Assembly (NCBI RefSeq): GCF_035582795.1
Contig: NC_134365.1
Coordinates: 38,048,135 to 38,112,134 of the forward strand
DNA from: Mycteria americana
Lineage: Eukaryota > Chordata > Aves > Ciconiiformes > Ciconiidae
Reading direction: 5' to 3'
DNA length: 64,000 nt
The notes below the pieces were generated by a model. The model was given only the letters and a program-made list of their open reading frames with translations, did not search any database and was not told where the DNA came from. The position numbers and the translations under genes are program-made. The stretch's first letter is position 1; each line of letters begins with the position of its first letter. Below are positions 11,929 to 24,060 of this stretch, piece after piece.

Positions 11929-14616
11929 AGTTGTGCCGCTGCCATCTCCCAGCAGGGTCAGGCCACCCTGCTCACCGCAGACGCTCAAGGGCAGCTTTTT
12001 GGTCCGGGGTTGGAGGTTGTGGGTTTTCCTTTTTTTAATTAACAAACTGCATTGATTTTTTTTTTTTTTCTTTTTTTCAAATAGCGTAGTAATGGAATAA
12101 GAGTGCGAAGTACAAGGCAAAACAAATTCAGCTGTAAAATATGAAGACAGAGAAGTTGTGCTGTACAAAGGAGGTCAGACACTTGCGGGATTGAAATCAA
12201 TAGTAGCTGCACTCAGTACAGCAGCATGGATAAACCAAAACCAAACCCTGCCTATTCTTATTTCCATGGAGCACATCGATGCCTCCCTTAATATCTGCCA
12301 CGTGCATTTTCAGTAGTGTATTGACGTCTATAAACACTGACCAAACAACACAAAACAGTGATTTACATTTATTTGAATGAATTACCCTCCGGGAGGGACA
12401 AATCACTGAGCCCAACGCTGCTCTGGAGGGGAATAAGACAGTCATTGAAACGGTTGGGATTTTGGCAGTGACTGTTTGATTGCAATGAAATAGAATTAAC
12501 GTGGAGGTTGTTACTGGAGTCATGAATAGTGAATTTAAGTGTGCTAAAGGTGGAAAATACCCCAAATCCTTCACAACTTTGACCACAAACTGCTGAGTAC
12601 CGTAAAACAACTCAGTGCAACACATATTTTAATTGGTTTTTTTTTCCTGCCTACAATGTTTTCAGAGATGGCCATTACAGCAGTACACCAGCACTCCTGG
12701 TAACCAGCACCAAGGTGAATACAACAGGGTTATCCACCAATACTCACAGGTTTAAGCTGCATTTCACTTAGACGGTTTTCTCAGCTCTTTAAATGTTTTT
12801 TCCTGAATGCCACTCCAAAAACAAGTCAAAACTTAATTTCAAACCTAATGTCAAGACCATTTTTTAATTTGTCATACACATCGCAAGGCTTATTTTATGG
12901 CTAGGTCAAAGTTATTCTGAACAAAATCAGTTCACGTACAAGGTTACAATCGGGGATTGAAAAGTGGCTAATCTGGGGCTGCCAAATTACGTAGTTAATT
13001 CTGAACTCTCCTCCGTTCCCCTTCCCAAATTACAAATTAAAAAAAAAATATATGTATACATATGCACATATCATTGCTCGCAAGCATAGAGCTGGGTACA
13101 TTGCAAAATTCCTGCTGCATGTTTTATTTCTAGCTAAGAAAATACAGTAATGCGGTCCGTTGGGGGAAAAGCTCTCCCTCCCCGCACAGCCCCGATGGCG
13201 GGTGAGAGGGGAGCCCGGCGGTGGGCAGCAGCGTGGGGACACAGCGCACCCCCGTCGGAGGGACCCCCGTCTTCACACGCCCACAGGACCACCCCTCTCC
13301 TGCCCCCCAGGCTGGCAGCCCTGCGGGTCCTGCCCAGTTTTCTCCAGCCAGACGCAGAGCAATGTTTGCCTTGATGCTGCCATTACACCTCAGTCCTTCA
13401 AAATGCTGCCGGTATTAAAAATGAACTTATTTTGTCAAATACTAGAAGTTTAGGAATAATGTAATTTCTTATGTACTGTAGGCCTAAACGCCATTCGTAT
13501 CTGTGTACATCCATGAGGTGTGCACATGAAAATGCATATGCTCAGCGAAGCAGCAGCTGATTTACAAGCTTTTCTACAGAAACCGAAGTTTCTTCTCTAC
13601 CTGCATTGTAACATTGGGTCTCTGGTTTGACCTCTATAGAAATAACTTGATTTTCTGTTTCCAAGTCATCAGTTTTGGTGTTTGTTCTTTCACTGTTTTT
13701 ACTTTTTCCTATTTTAGAGGTGTACCAGCAGGCTCAAGTATTTAAATGCAATTTTTGTGTGCACTACAGTTCCGTCTCCAATATCAGGTACATTTATTAT
13801 TACTCTAAAGTAAACTCAATTTTTCCAGACATCTATTGGCAACGCTAGTCATAGAATAATTCAGTTATGCTTAATGCGGTTTTCATTCTTAGTTAAATAA
13901 AATTGATGAGAAGGCAGTTGCTGCAGATAATTTCACTTTTTCCCAACATTTCCTTTTTTTTGGTGAAAAAAATAAGAGAGTGCTGTCTCGGGCTTTACAA
14001 ATTTCCCAGCAGCTGCCGGCTGCCCCAGAGCTCGCCGCCAGCTGAGCAAGGAGCCCGCTCTGAGGGTGCCTGTGCTGGGCGGCCGCACTACCCCGGTCCC
14101 CGCACCGCGGCCCCCGGCACTCACCCCACCGCCCGCTCTGGTCGTAGCAACATCAGCAGCACATTTTCCCCCTCTATTAACTTGAATGAGAATATGCTTG
14201 AGAGCGATCAAATCTATACATCTGCCCGATATAGTCTGAATCCCGTGTGGCGTGGTCCCAGTAACGCAGCATTCAAATGCTGTAGGAGTCGATCCACACC
14301 TTGCTCACTTGGAGGAGGACTGGAGGCAAACGTGCAACCTGTGCCGTCCCTACAAAGCTCCTGAGCGTCAGACGTCATCCCTGAGGCTCTTTGCCCTCTT
14401 TGCTAAAGCCAACGTGAGCATCTCCAGTGCCTGCCGCGGCTCAGGTTTACCCCCTGCATCCAGGGCACCCACTTCTTCAAAGCACTGGGAACGGTCATGT
14501 CTCAGCTGATTAAAGGAAGGATCCCAGTATCAAATAAAAACACATCAGGCAGGAAAAACACATTTGTACGTGGCAGAAATCCTCCCAAAATGAGGTGCCG
14601 CAATTCTGCGAAAGGA

Positions 14617-14687
14617 AATATATATATATATATTAAAAAAATAAATAATATATATAATATAATATAGCTATATAATATATATATATT
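14617..14687. repeat. AT-rich simple repeat
   Basis: TA dinucleotide runs are interrupted by A-rich spacers (TATATA..., AATAATATA...). This is a microsatellite-type low-complexity tract. Confidence 0.85.
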
Positions 14688-15589
14688 CCTGAACTTTGCC
14701 GTTACGCTTATGTGCAGGAATATTTTCCAGTGTTGCTTGCGCTACCCTGAGTAACGGTCAGGGAATAACCTGGTTTGTTCATAACTTCTGTCAAGACAGC
14801 GCTGAAGTGAGGTGGGTGCCCTTCTCTCCCCGGGCATTTGTAATTCAGTCCTGCTCTCCTGGAAACGTCGCTGTTGCGCCTGGCGGCTGCGCAGCCCCAG
14901 GCCGCGGTGAGGGGATGCCGGGCAGCCCCTCCAGCCGCTGCGTTCAGAGGGGGGTGTCCCGCTCCGCCGGAGGCAGAGGTTAGCCGGGGGAAGGACCCGA
15001 GTTCGGGATGCTCTTACACCGGCCAGAAGAGGCTTCAGCGTTGGAGTGGCAAAAATACGGGACAGTGGAGAAGGGAAGCTGACGCGTTATGCGTTAGCCG
15101 GCCGGGACTCTTCTCCTCCGCATCGCTCCTACAGCATTCAATAAAGCGGGTACCTGTCTGTGGCTGCCTGCCCTGCTGCTATTTTTAGCAGCTCTGCTCC
15201 TCCCCAGACAAAATGTTAGAGAGAGAGGGAGAGATCAAGACAAGCTGTACCTCGCAGAATAACCTCCGCATATCCGCACAAACAAAAATACAGCACTTCA
15301 ACGAGTACAAATGTCAAATCAAAAATAAAAAGAACCAAAATGTATCTGTATGCAAGGTGCACTGAAACCAAGACACGTTTCTTTCAGCTGGTAAGGCCAA
15401 GGACTGTGCAAGCCATCCCTTTGTATACACTGGTTTATTCCACCGAGGTTTAGGATTTTACCTCTTCAATCTCCACAGTTCCTCTCAGGGAAAAACAAAG
15501 GAGAGAGAGGGGCTGGGGAAGGGTGGGGGAGAAGCTGCTTTCTAACCTGGTAGCCCAAACCAGTAATCTTGCAGCCCAAATCATTCACT

Positions 15590-15930
15590 TCCCGTGAGAG
15601 ACAGGCGTTTGGCACAGCAGCAGGGGAAAGCCGCCGCACGTTGCACGGCGCCTGGGCAGGGTCCCGGCTGGACGCCCGTCCCTGCCCTCCCTCCTGCCCG
15701 CGCCCGCCCTGCTCTCCCCCCCGCCCTCCTCCGTGTCCCACACTGCCCGTCACCTGGGGGTAAAACGAAAGGCAAAACCGCCCAAACGCTGTGACGCTGG
15801 GCCATGCCCGTTCAGCTTTCTGCGGCTGCAAACGTTTCCACCAGGCAGCTCTCGCGCGAGCCCCCGACCCCCGCTCGCTGTTTCTGCTGCGGCGTCTGGT
15901 GCCGCGGGAGCCCTGACAACGAAAATAAAG
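15590..15930. other. GC-rich, CpG-containing islet without a gene
   Basis: The stretch is rich in C/G with multiple CpGs, inside otherwise AT-rich intergenic DNA. It may be an orphan CpG island or a GC-biased patch. No promoter motif or conserved frame was recognised. Confidence 0.4.
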
Positions 15931-17926
15931 TTTCTTGACCACGTTTCAGGTTTGCTGCTCATCTCTCAGCATTTCCTTCCACGGAGATTATTCTGGTTTC
16001 TATGAAAGGTGAAACAAAATCTTTGATGAAAGCAGTCGGGTTTGTCTGTGGCAATACACTCATTTAGAAAGAGGTTTCCATTTTTTTAGCAAAAGATTCA
16101 ACTTTTGGGGCGGTGAACCGGGTCCGAGTTACTCCTGTGTACCCGGCGTGCCAGGAGGTATTTCGTGGCAGGGTCTCCTCCCTGCCAGGCCAGGGAGAAG
16201 GACGCAGCACAGGCTGGGAGAAGTTGCAGGACACTTCAAGCCCAGTTTTCTCTGATGTTTCAACACTTTAAAAAAAAAAAAAAAAAATCACTGTAATTCA
16301 GGCGAAAAGCAATGCTTCTATTCCTGTCAAGCTTCCTATCCACCGCAAGGGGTTTTTTTGTCCATTACCTTGTTGCTGAAGGCACGAGCGACAGCTCACG
16401 CTGCAGCGGGCCACCGGGGCCACGGAAGAGGTCTCGGCCGGGCGGGAGGCGAAGCGCCGGGCACGGGCAGGCAACGAAAGGCACCGCCAGATTCTTTCCC
16501 CCAGGCAGAGAGCTGGTACAAACCCGTCTCCGGGATGATTATTTGTAAAACTGCCCTGTTTAACCCAAAGCAGAGAGTCCTTTGGAAACTTCAGTTCCCT
16601 TCATGTATCATTACATGAGCTACTCGGAGTATGAAATATGAAGTAATGTATTTTAAGGTCTAGTTTGTACCTCAGGGTATCCAAATATCAAAAATTCGTG
16701 GTTCAGTTCATAACAGTTGCTCCCAGTTTCTGTGGGTTTCCTGTAGGGCTTACCTTTCAAGGAGAGCCGAACACGTACTCCACGGCAGGAGCGCCGGCGC
16801 TGGCCCACACTGCGCTGTGTCCCTCGCAAGCCAGAGCCCACCCCAGCAAGTTAACCTATATGAAAACACAGGGCTTAGTCCGTTGGCTTGTCCTCCAACA
16901 CGCACCATTTGGATTTTTATAAAGGAAAAAAACCTCCACAAGGCCTAAACCCAGCTGTCCGACAGCCCCTGGCTGGCTTCTGTTTAAATTTGACTAATGA
17001 TTTCACAAGTGACACCCTCTCGTCCAGACTTAAATACCAACCCAATGGGTCCCACAGACCTTTAGGAGACTCAAGACTTACAACTGCATCTCTCATTCTA
17101 TATATTAGATGTTAACTCTGCATTGCATCTCTATGACAGTATTGTATACTGAAGTTATAAATTACAGAAGGCTGCACTGTAAAGGTATCATACAGCAAAT
17201 AAGTTTAAGCAATCAGAAGGGCAGCCACAAACTGAGAAAACATTATTTCTTGCACGGCCGGACACCTCGTTAGTACAAGACATAAAAGAAAACATGAAGC
17301 AGCGCAGAGAGAGAACACAAAGCTGGCTTGTAACAGGATTTTCCCTTTCGCAGCAAATTCGACAAGCTTAAATATATTTTCCATAATAAAAATGGACAAA
17401 ATAATCTCTGTAACTTGTCCCTAGATTTTTTTTTTAATTGAAATGCTTTGCTGCAATTTTTTATCCATATAGGACAAATGCATTTCATTGTAACATCTTA
17501 TATAAAACAATTCTGCTGTAACATAAGCAAAATACCTTTTTCTGCTCTTTCTAGAATGAAATATTGCTACGAATTATGTCTTCAGGAAATATCCTGGGTT
17601 TCACAAAGCAACATTTCCTGATGGGACAACGACTTGCAGGAAAACTACTGGCCAGCTCTGGCAAAGAGCTGTGGGATGTCTCGGCCCCTCGCACACCGAC
17701 CCTCCCCGGGGCACGCAGGGAAACACCAAATTCCAAGCCAGGGTGCGGGTGAGCAAATATTGCTATTAAAATAGTAATATTTAAGAATGCGAAGGCAAAG
17801 CTGTCAGAACTTCTATTTGTGAGAGACAGATGAAAACTTTAGCAACGGCATGTTTTATTGAGAGAGTTCAGCTCAGCGACCTGCGGACACTGAAACACGG
17901 CTGCCCTCCCCTCCTCCGGCAGCGCG

Positions 17927-17945
17927 CGCCGCCCTCTGCTCAGCC
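17927..17945 (-). promoter_or_regulatory. weak CTCF-like motif
   Basis: On the minus strand it reads TGAGCAGAGGGCGGC, matching about 10 of 12 core positions of the CTCF consensus, with the leading CC missing. Confidence 0.25.
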
Positions 17946-20900
17946 GGACCCCGAGGAGAAGTTCACCCAGTGAAACAGAACTCACATAAATTGAGGTTTT
18001 CATACCGCTCTTGTTAGCGGCAAGTCTTACCCCAAACGCAAGAGTCTCAGCTCTTGACCTACCTAAAGCTCCTTCCTACCTGTCTCCTTTGGGTCACAAA
18101 CGCCACGGGAAGCGACAGAAATTTGTGGTCTTTTAAACTCCAGCTGTTAATCGTTCATGGTTTGTAAATGTCCTGCAGCCGCCGACTTTTCACAAACATT
18201 ACTTTTTTTGACACTACTTTCTTTTAAATGAATCCGTTAACATCAAGCGTCCCTTGGTGAGCTCTTAGTGTTTTATAGAGAAATAAGCCCCATATATTTT
18301 TTTTTTAGCAGCCACTTGATTAAACTGCTACAACACCATTTTCACTTCTCCCATTTATTGTGCAACCAATTACTTTTGGATCCCTGCAAGGATAAGCTCG
18401 AGAGCTCTTCGTTTCTCTTTCAGCTCTCCGTTACACACGCACACGAACGCACGCACAAACTGGTTTCACGCCCCTACCCCACACCTGGAGGAGAGGAGGT
18501 TTCCTACTCCCGAGGCTTTCAGAAAGTTCCCCAACAGCTTTCCTCAGCCACCAGACCCATCAAGTAGGGATAACACTCCCCAGGTGTCTTACGGATATAC
18601 ATTTATTACATAGTTAGGAAGGCTGAAGGTGACAATGTCACAAGCTGAAGTCCTCTTTGATGCAGCGCCCTATCAAAACCAGCTCACCAGCAAAACCAGC
18701 TCACCAGCAGCCCAGTTACCTTCACATGGATGCAGACATCTCCTCCCTCCTGGACTTTGGTTGCATGTTAGCAAGCAGCGTTCTGCAGTACTTCCATGGC
18801 AGACATCAAGAGCGCATTGTCTGTTGCTTGACTTTGTTCACAGAAGGAAAAAGTTTGGGCCACAATGCCAATTTCTTTGAGTGGTTCTTTGTAGCATGCT
18901 GCAACATCTCATTAACACTCCTTGCCACATAAAGGAGCAGTGATGTACATATCAGAGGAGTTTTACTGCTGTTTAAAATTGTCACCACGCATCTACTAAC
19001 TGTAATAGTTTCTCGAACATCTTAGGAAAAAAGCTCTAGGACAAACATTCACTCATCAGAGCTTCCTATTAAAATATTTGCAGCCATTTCATAAACCCTC
19101 CTGCTAGCAAGAGAACAAGTTTCTGAACCAGTGCTGTCCCTGTCAATAAACGCTTCCCCAAAAGACAAGGGGTTTGACTGTATCTAGTAGAGTCAGTTTA
19201 ACATCATTGAAAAATTCTCTCAGTGCTCATAAACCACAAATTTAGTCATTAGCGGGCCGGCACGTCCTCTAATCCTGTCAGCAGCCTCCGCTCTAAGAAG
19301 TTACTAGCGTGACTTCAAACAGTATCCTTCATCTCAGTGAGCTTTAAAGTTTTTCAGCAGCTGAACACAGTTAAATCCACACCTCTGGATACGGTGACAG
19401 ATATTGTGTCTTTCATTTGGGAGGGAGAGGAGAGGGAGTACTCAACAAGTCTGGGCATAAATCTTCTAATCTATGCCAGAGTAACGCCAGAGTTCTTCAT
19501 GATTTCAAAAGCCAGTTTCCTTTTATCATCAGAAAGACTGATAAGGTAGAAAAACAAAATCACTGTGCTATGAGACTTCTTGAGGTCACTTGCCAAAAAT
19601 CACTCACAATAATATACCTGCAGAACAATAACGCGGTTTACAAATCTTTATTCACTGGCGTCACCCGATCTGGGACCCAGCTGAATTCACATCACAGTTT
19701 ATGCCTGAATAAATATCCAAATAAAGACCCTGTGAAGTCTTTCATACTTCATTTATTTGTAATTGCCCCATGACCGCGGACTTGCATTAACCCAAACAAA
19801 AGTAGATTGAGCAGATCCTGAAGGAGAGCAGGGACTATCTGGGGAGGTTTTGAATGGCTTCCAGGGCTGATGCAACACCTGAAGAATAAGATGGGCGCTG
19901 CACAGGCCTCCCACCTTGCGATTATTTTTTTATGTTGACGGGACAACCCAAACAGGCTCTGGATTTAAGTCCAGCGCTTGAAAGATTCAAGCAAGTAAAA
20001 GCACAGAATATTTTGTATGAAAAGCAAGAAGCAGTAGGAAGACGAGATGATACAGCAGAGGTGTCACATCTGCAAGATCTTTAATGAGATGGAGCAACAT
20101 TTTCCCGATACTTTGCACAGCTTCTTGTAAAACTAATGGCTCTGAGAAGCCTGTGTTAAGAAGCCAACCACAAAAGGCCGCACCAGGTTTGTCTACAGGT
20201 CCACGTAGCTCCATATCCCATCTCTTACAAGAACCCCTGGATATATCCAGGGAAGTCTGGAAAAACAGGACCAGCACACGGTGGTACCTCACTGCTTCCC
20301 AGCAACTTGCAGCTGAGAGTTTACCTCACCCAGAGGCTGCATTTTTGTGCTTAAATTTATACATGGGTACCACACAGCCCAGTGAGTTTCTGAAAACTTA
20401 CTTTCTTAGGTCAACGCGTTTAACATCATTTATGGGAGTAATTACAAAACTGTGAACAAGCAAAAAATAAACCCTATTTTGTAGGTGGTCTTAGTGATGC
20501 TGTAAAAGCTGGACTTCGTTTAGAGGAACTCGAACAAGCACTCCAGCACGTGTAGCTGACGGAGTTCCTCACATTAGTCGCATGCTGAAGCACACAGCAA
20601 TCAGAGGTTCTTAAAGCAAAAAGGGCTTAAAACATATCACTGTGATTACTTTCCTAAACCCAAAACTACGCAGCCTCAAGCATAACCCAGATTCCAACCC
20701 AGCACTGTACAGGTACAAATCCCAACACATTTTTGGGCCAATATCATTCCTATGCTCCCCGGCAATAGATACAGTTCTGCTTGCACACCCACTTACCTGC
20801 TAAAAAGCACAGGACAAAATAAAATATTGAAAACACTTATAAAATATCAGTGCTATTAAGCTGTACACCCCAAATTCAGATTTTCCGTTTCCCAGACTCC

Positions 20901-23303
20901 CTGGTCCCTGCAAACGACAGTTTATGAAAGCAGCATGTACGCCCTGTTGTGAAACACCACTAATGCTATTTTTTAGGCTTCATTTTGAGGTGTATGGTTT
21001 AGCACAGAAACTTGCATGTAATGAAGGGTTTAGGGATTTTTAAAAGTAGATTATGAGCAGCATGTTTTGGTTTTTTAAAAACAGCCGTCATCTTCAGTCA
21101 AGCTGAATATGAGATTTTTATCCTTACAAAACCAAATTGTTGAATATGCTTTGCACTCTAGGAGTTTACTTGCTTGCACAACTGCAAAAACACAGCTGAT
21201 AGAAACCGAGAGCGTACCTATAGGTGTAAAATGAGAATTACACCAGCTCTCCTAAGGAAAGGACCATTGAAAGCAGTATCATTTACATAGAGTGTACTTG
21301 TCCTGTTGATGACCTATATGAAAAAAACCCTGACAAGGAGGAACTGATGCATAGCTCATGAGTAAGGGAAAAAGACTGTGCCTTGCTCTTAAAGCCTGAG
21401 GAGGAGAAAGCAAAGGCAATTTAAATAAAACTGCATTTTTTTAGATGCATTTCCAAGGCAGAACATACATTATTCTGCGCTAAAAGGGAGTATTTGAAAC
21501 AAATTTACTTCAGATCAGCTTAAAATTATTTTTTCAAATTGGCACCTAATGTCCTATTGAGTTGTATTACGGGCAGGTGCCGAGGTGAAGAGCACGCACA
21601 AGATTAAGGACGTGTCTGGGAAGAGCCTCCCTAGCAGGAGTATGCTTTATTAACACACCTTGTGTAATAGTGCACATAATTAGATTAGGCTTGGCAATTT
21701 ATGGCTTACCAGAGCTGTTCTTAACTTTCTAAATGTGAAAAATGTAGCACTGGGACGCAGAAAACCAGGTAACGGTACTGGAAGGACAGGTACATTCACC
21801 GTCTGCCGCAGGTGTGAGCGTTTCTACCAAGGAAAAACGTACAAGGCGAACGGTCAAGTTCAGAGCCCCCCAAAATGGCATCCATCACCCTCCTGCAGGA
21901 ACTTGACGAAAAATTCTGCTCCATTGCTATGACAACTCGTGCTACACCATTGCCATAGTAACCGGCTGAACATCGTCGTTTTTAACCACATGCACGGTGG
22001 CCAACATGCCAACGAGGAGGAGCCACCACCGCGGCCGGGCGCTCGGCTCCGCTCTGCAGCCGGTCCCACCCCGGCCCACCTTCGCGGTTTAATCCAACCT
22101 CCTTCCACGCTTCCCAGCCCCACGCCGCCAGCCGAGCTCCTCGCCACCACGGGCTCGCCAAAACCAAGTCCACCTCCAGATGTGCCAGAGCACTAATTTC
22201 ATGCATTTTACTGTTGCCTTTTTTTTTTTTTTGCCCCCAAGTGATTTATCAGGCTAAGATTAAATGCGGGTAGAAAATTTTCATCTTCCCATTGAGTCAT
22301 TGAAAATCTGTTCTATTAAATCAGTGCACCACGGGGTGGCTTTACATGCTGCATTTGCATCCCACGCACGCAGTCACAATATCAGTTCAAAGACACCGTC
22401 CTGTCCCCTGAAGAGCCATGATTTCAACATCGTCATGGCGAAAGAATGTGTTTACTGCACACCACCAAAACCCATGCGATCATCATTTTAATACACCAGC
22501 TCAGGCCGGGCCGCTGCCTCCCTGGCAGAGTTGTCATCATGTGCGGCGGTGTAAAACAGCAGCAGGGGAAACAACACTAACGCTTTTCAGATCACATCAA
22601 AGCCCGAAGGTTCATGGCTAGATAATGTCTTTCATCCAGCTATCTTCCAACACAGAAGAAGGAAAAATAAATACAATTATTACTGGGTTCTGACCCAGCC
22701 TGGGGGCAGAGGGTGAAGCACGGGTGACACACGAGCTTGGCGGTCAGCACAGAAGGATATAGCAGGTTTGGAGCAGTTTGTGGTGGGGGTCCCCTTCCCA
22801 CGGCCCAGGGGCACCGTCCCCACCAGGCTCTCGGGCACAGCAAGCCCACGCCCCTGCCGAGCCCTATGGATCGACCCTGCGTGTATCAACCATGCTGAAA
22901 GTGCCATGAAATTAGCTTGTTCTCCTCTTGGAGAACAGGTGGGAGAGGACAAGGTCCCTGCTGCTGCCTCGGCCCTTGTGTCCCCTCCACTTTCCCTCCT
23001 TTTCTCGCACCCCTCCTCTGCCTCCCGCAGCTTCTCTTTGGGGTTGACGCAGGCTGCGGCATCGGTGAAACTCCCCAATTTCGGCGCTGAAGGGCAGCGG
23101 TGGGGCTGCACAGGCGCCCACCCGCAGCCCTCATGCCCGAGCACACCCAGCAGCATCTCACGGGGCTCAAGATGGCCCAAAGCAGCGTCAGCCCCGGCGC
23201 CTGGGCCACCCAGCCCAGCACCAGCCGCCCAGCCCCTGCACCGCCCCGTCCCTGCACCTCGGCCTCCACTGCTCAGGGTTGGTACGGTTTAATTTGGCTG
23301 GTA

Positions 23304-23496
23304 TGGTATATATAAAAAGCATGTATATGTATATATATAAAACACACCATATAAAATAACATATATATAACATTACATATATATACCTATAAAAATCCAT
23401 TTAACATATGGTGATACCATATATCATAGATATACACCATATAGCGTATACCATATATATATATGTTTATACCATATATATATAGTTATATACAAC
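23304..23496. repeat. AT-rich minisatellite with recurrent ACCATATA
   Basis: TATA tracts are interleaved with repeated ACCATATA words at irregular spacing. The last two near-tandem units are about 22 bp (ATACCATATATATATATG-like). Confidence 0.75.
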
Positions 23497-24040
23497 AGTA
23501 GCTCTGCCCACATTAGACTATCAAAAGCCTCTTACTTTGCATTAGGCTTAAACCCTAGCCTGATGCTCCCTAAATGGACTTTAACAGTCATTCGATTGTA
23601 CTGCACTGCCTTGGTAAAAAACAGTTTAGTTCTCCTGCTGTTTAGGAAGGAAAAAAGAGGAAGAAAAAAACCCAACACCATCTTTTCTAAACTAGGATGC
23701 AATTTTAAGTGAACGGGTAGTTTTCACCAGAAAAATCATAAAAGTTTTTTTACAGTTTTTTTTGCAATTCAATAAAAAAAGTCCCACGCAAAGAAGATGA
23801 AACAACATAATTTCAGTATTCATATATACATTAAGGTATGAAACTAGATACCTGCTATTGCTGTTTACAGCTGAAACAGAACTACATAAATCACCTGACT
23901 GGGAAAAAAGCCAACAAGACTCAGACAAATCTGACTAGAGCAGTAAAATCTATCCCATGCTTATAAACGTGTAGGAGAGTATGAATTATTTTATCCTGGA
24001 AAGAGACTGATTCCAAAATGACTTTTTTCTTTTTGTATTA

Positions 24041-24060
24041 ACACCACCCTCTAGTGGCAG
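24041..24060 (-). promoter_or_regulatory. candidate CTCF binding site
   Basis: On the minus strand it reads TGCCACTAGAGGGTGG, matching about 11 of 12 core positions of the CTCF consensus CCASYAGRKGGC. It lies near the middle of the gene-poor interval. Confidence 0.4.

Noticed and set aside
12057-12078. Poly-T stretch near the CR1 copy as a retrogene tail
   Set aside because: CR1 elements lack poly-A tails, and no gene-like sequence lies on the minus strand beside it.
15466-15942. 158-codon open frame on the minus strand
   Set aside because: It is a GC-rich chance frame with Arg/Gly/Ala bias and several overlapping alternatives.
16270-16288. Poly-A tract as a sign of a processed pseudogene
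   Set aside because: No coding remnant or target-site duplication lies next to it, so it is treated as a simple homopolymer.
22768-23292. Open frame of 174 codons
   Set aside because: It lies in a GC-rich islet with equally long frames on both strands, is Pro/Ala/Ser-rich of low complexity, and shows no recognisable domain or splice context.
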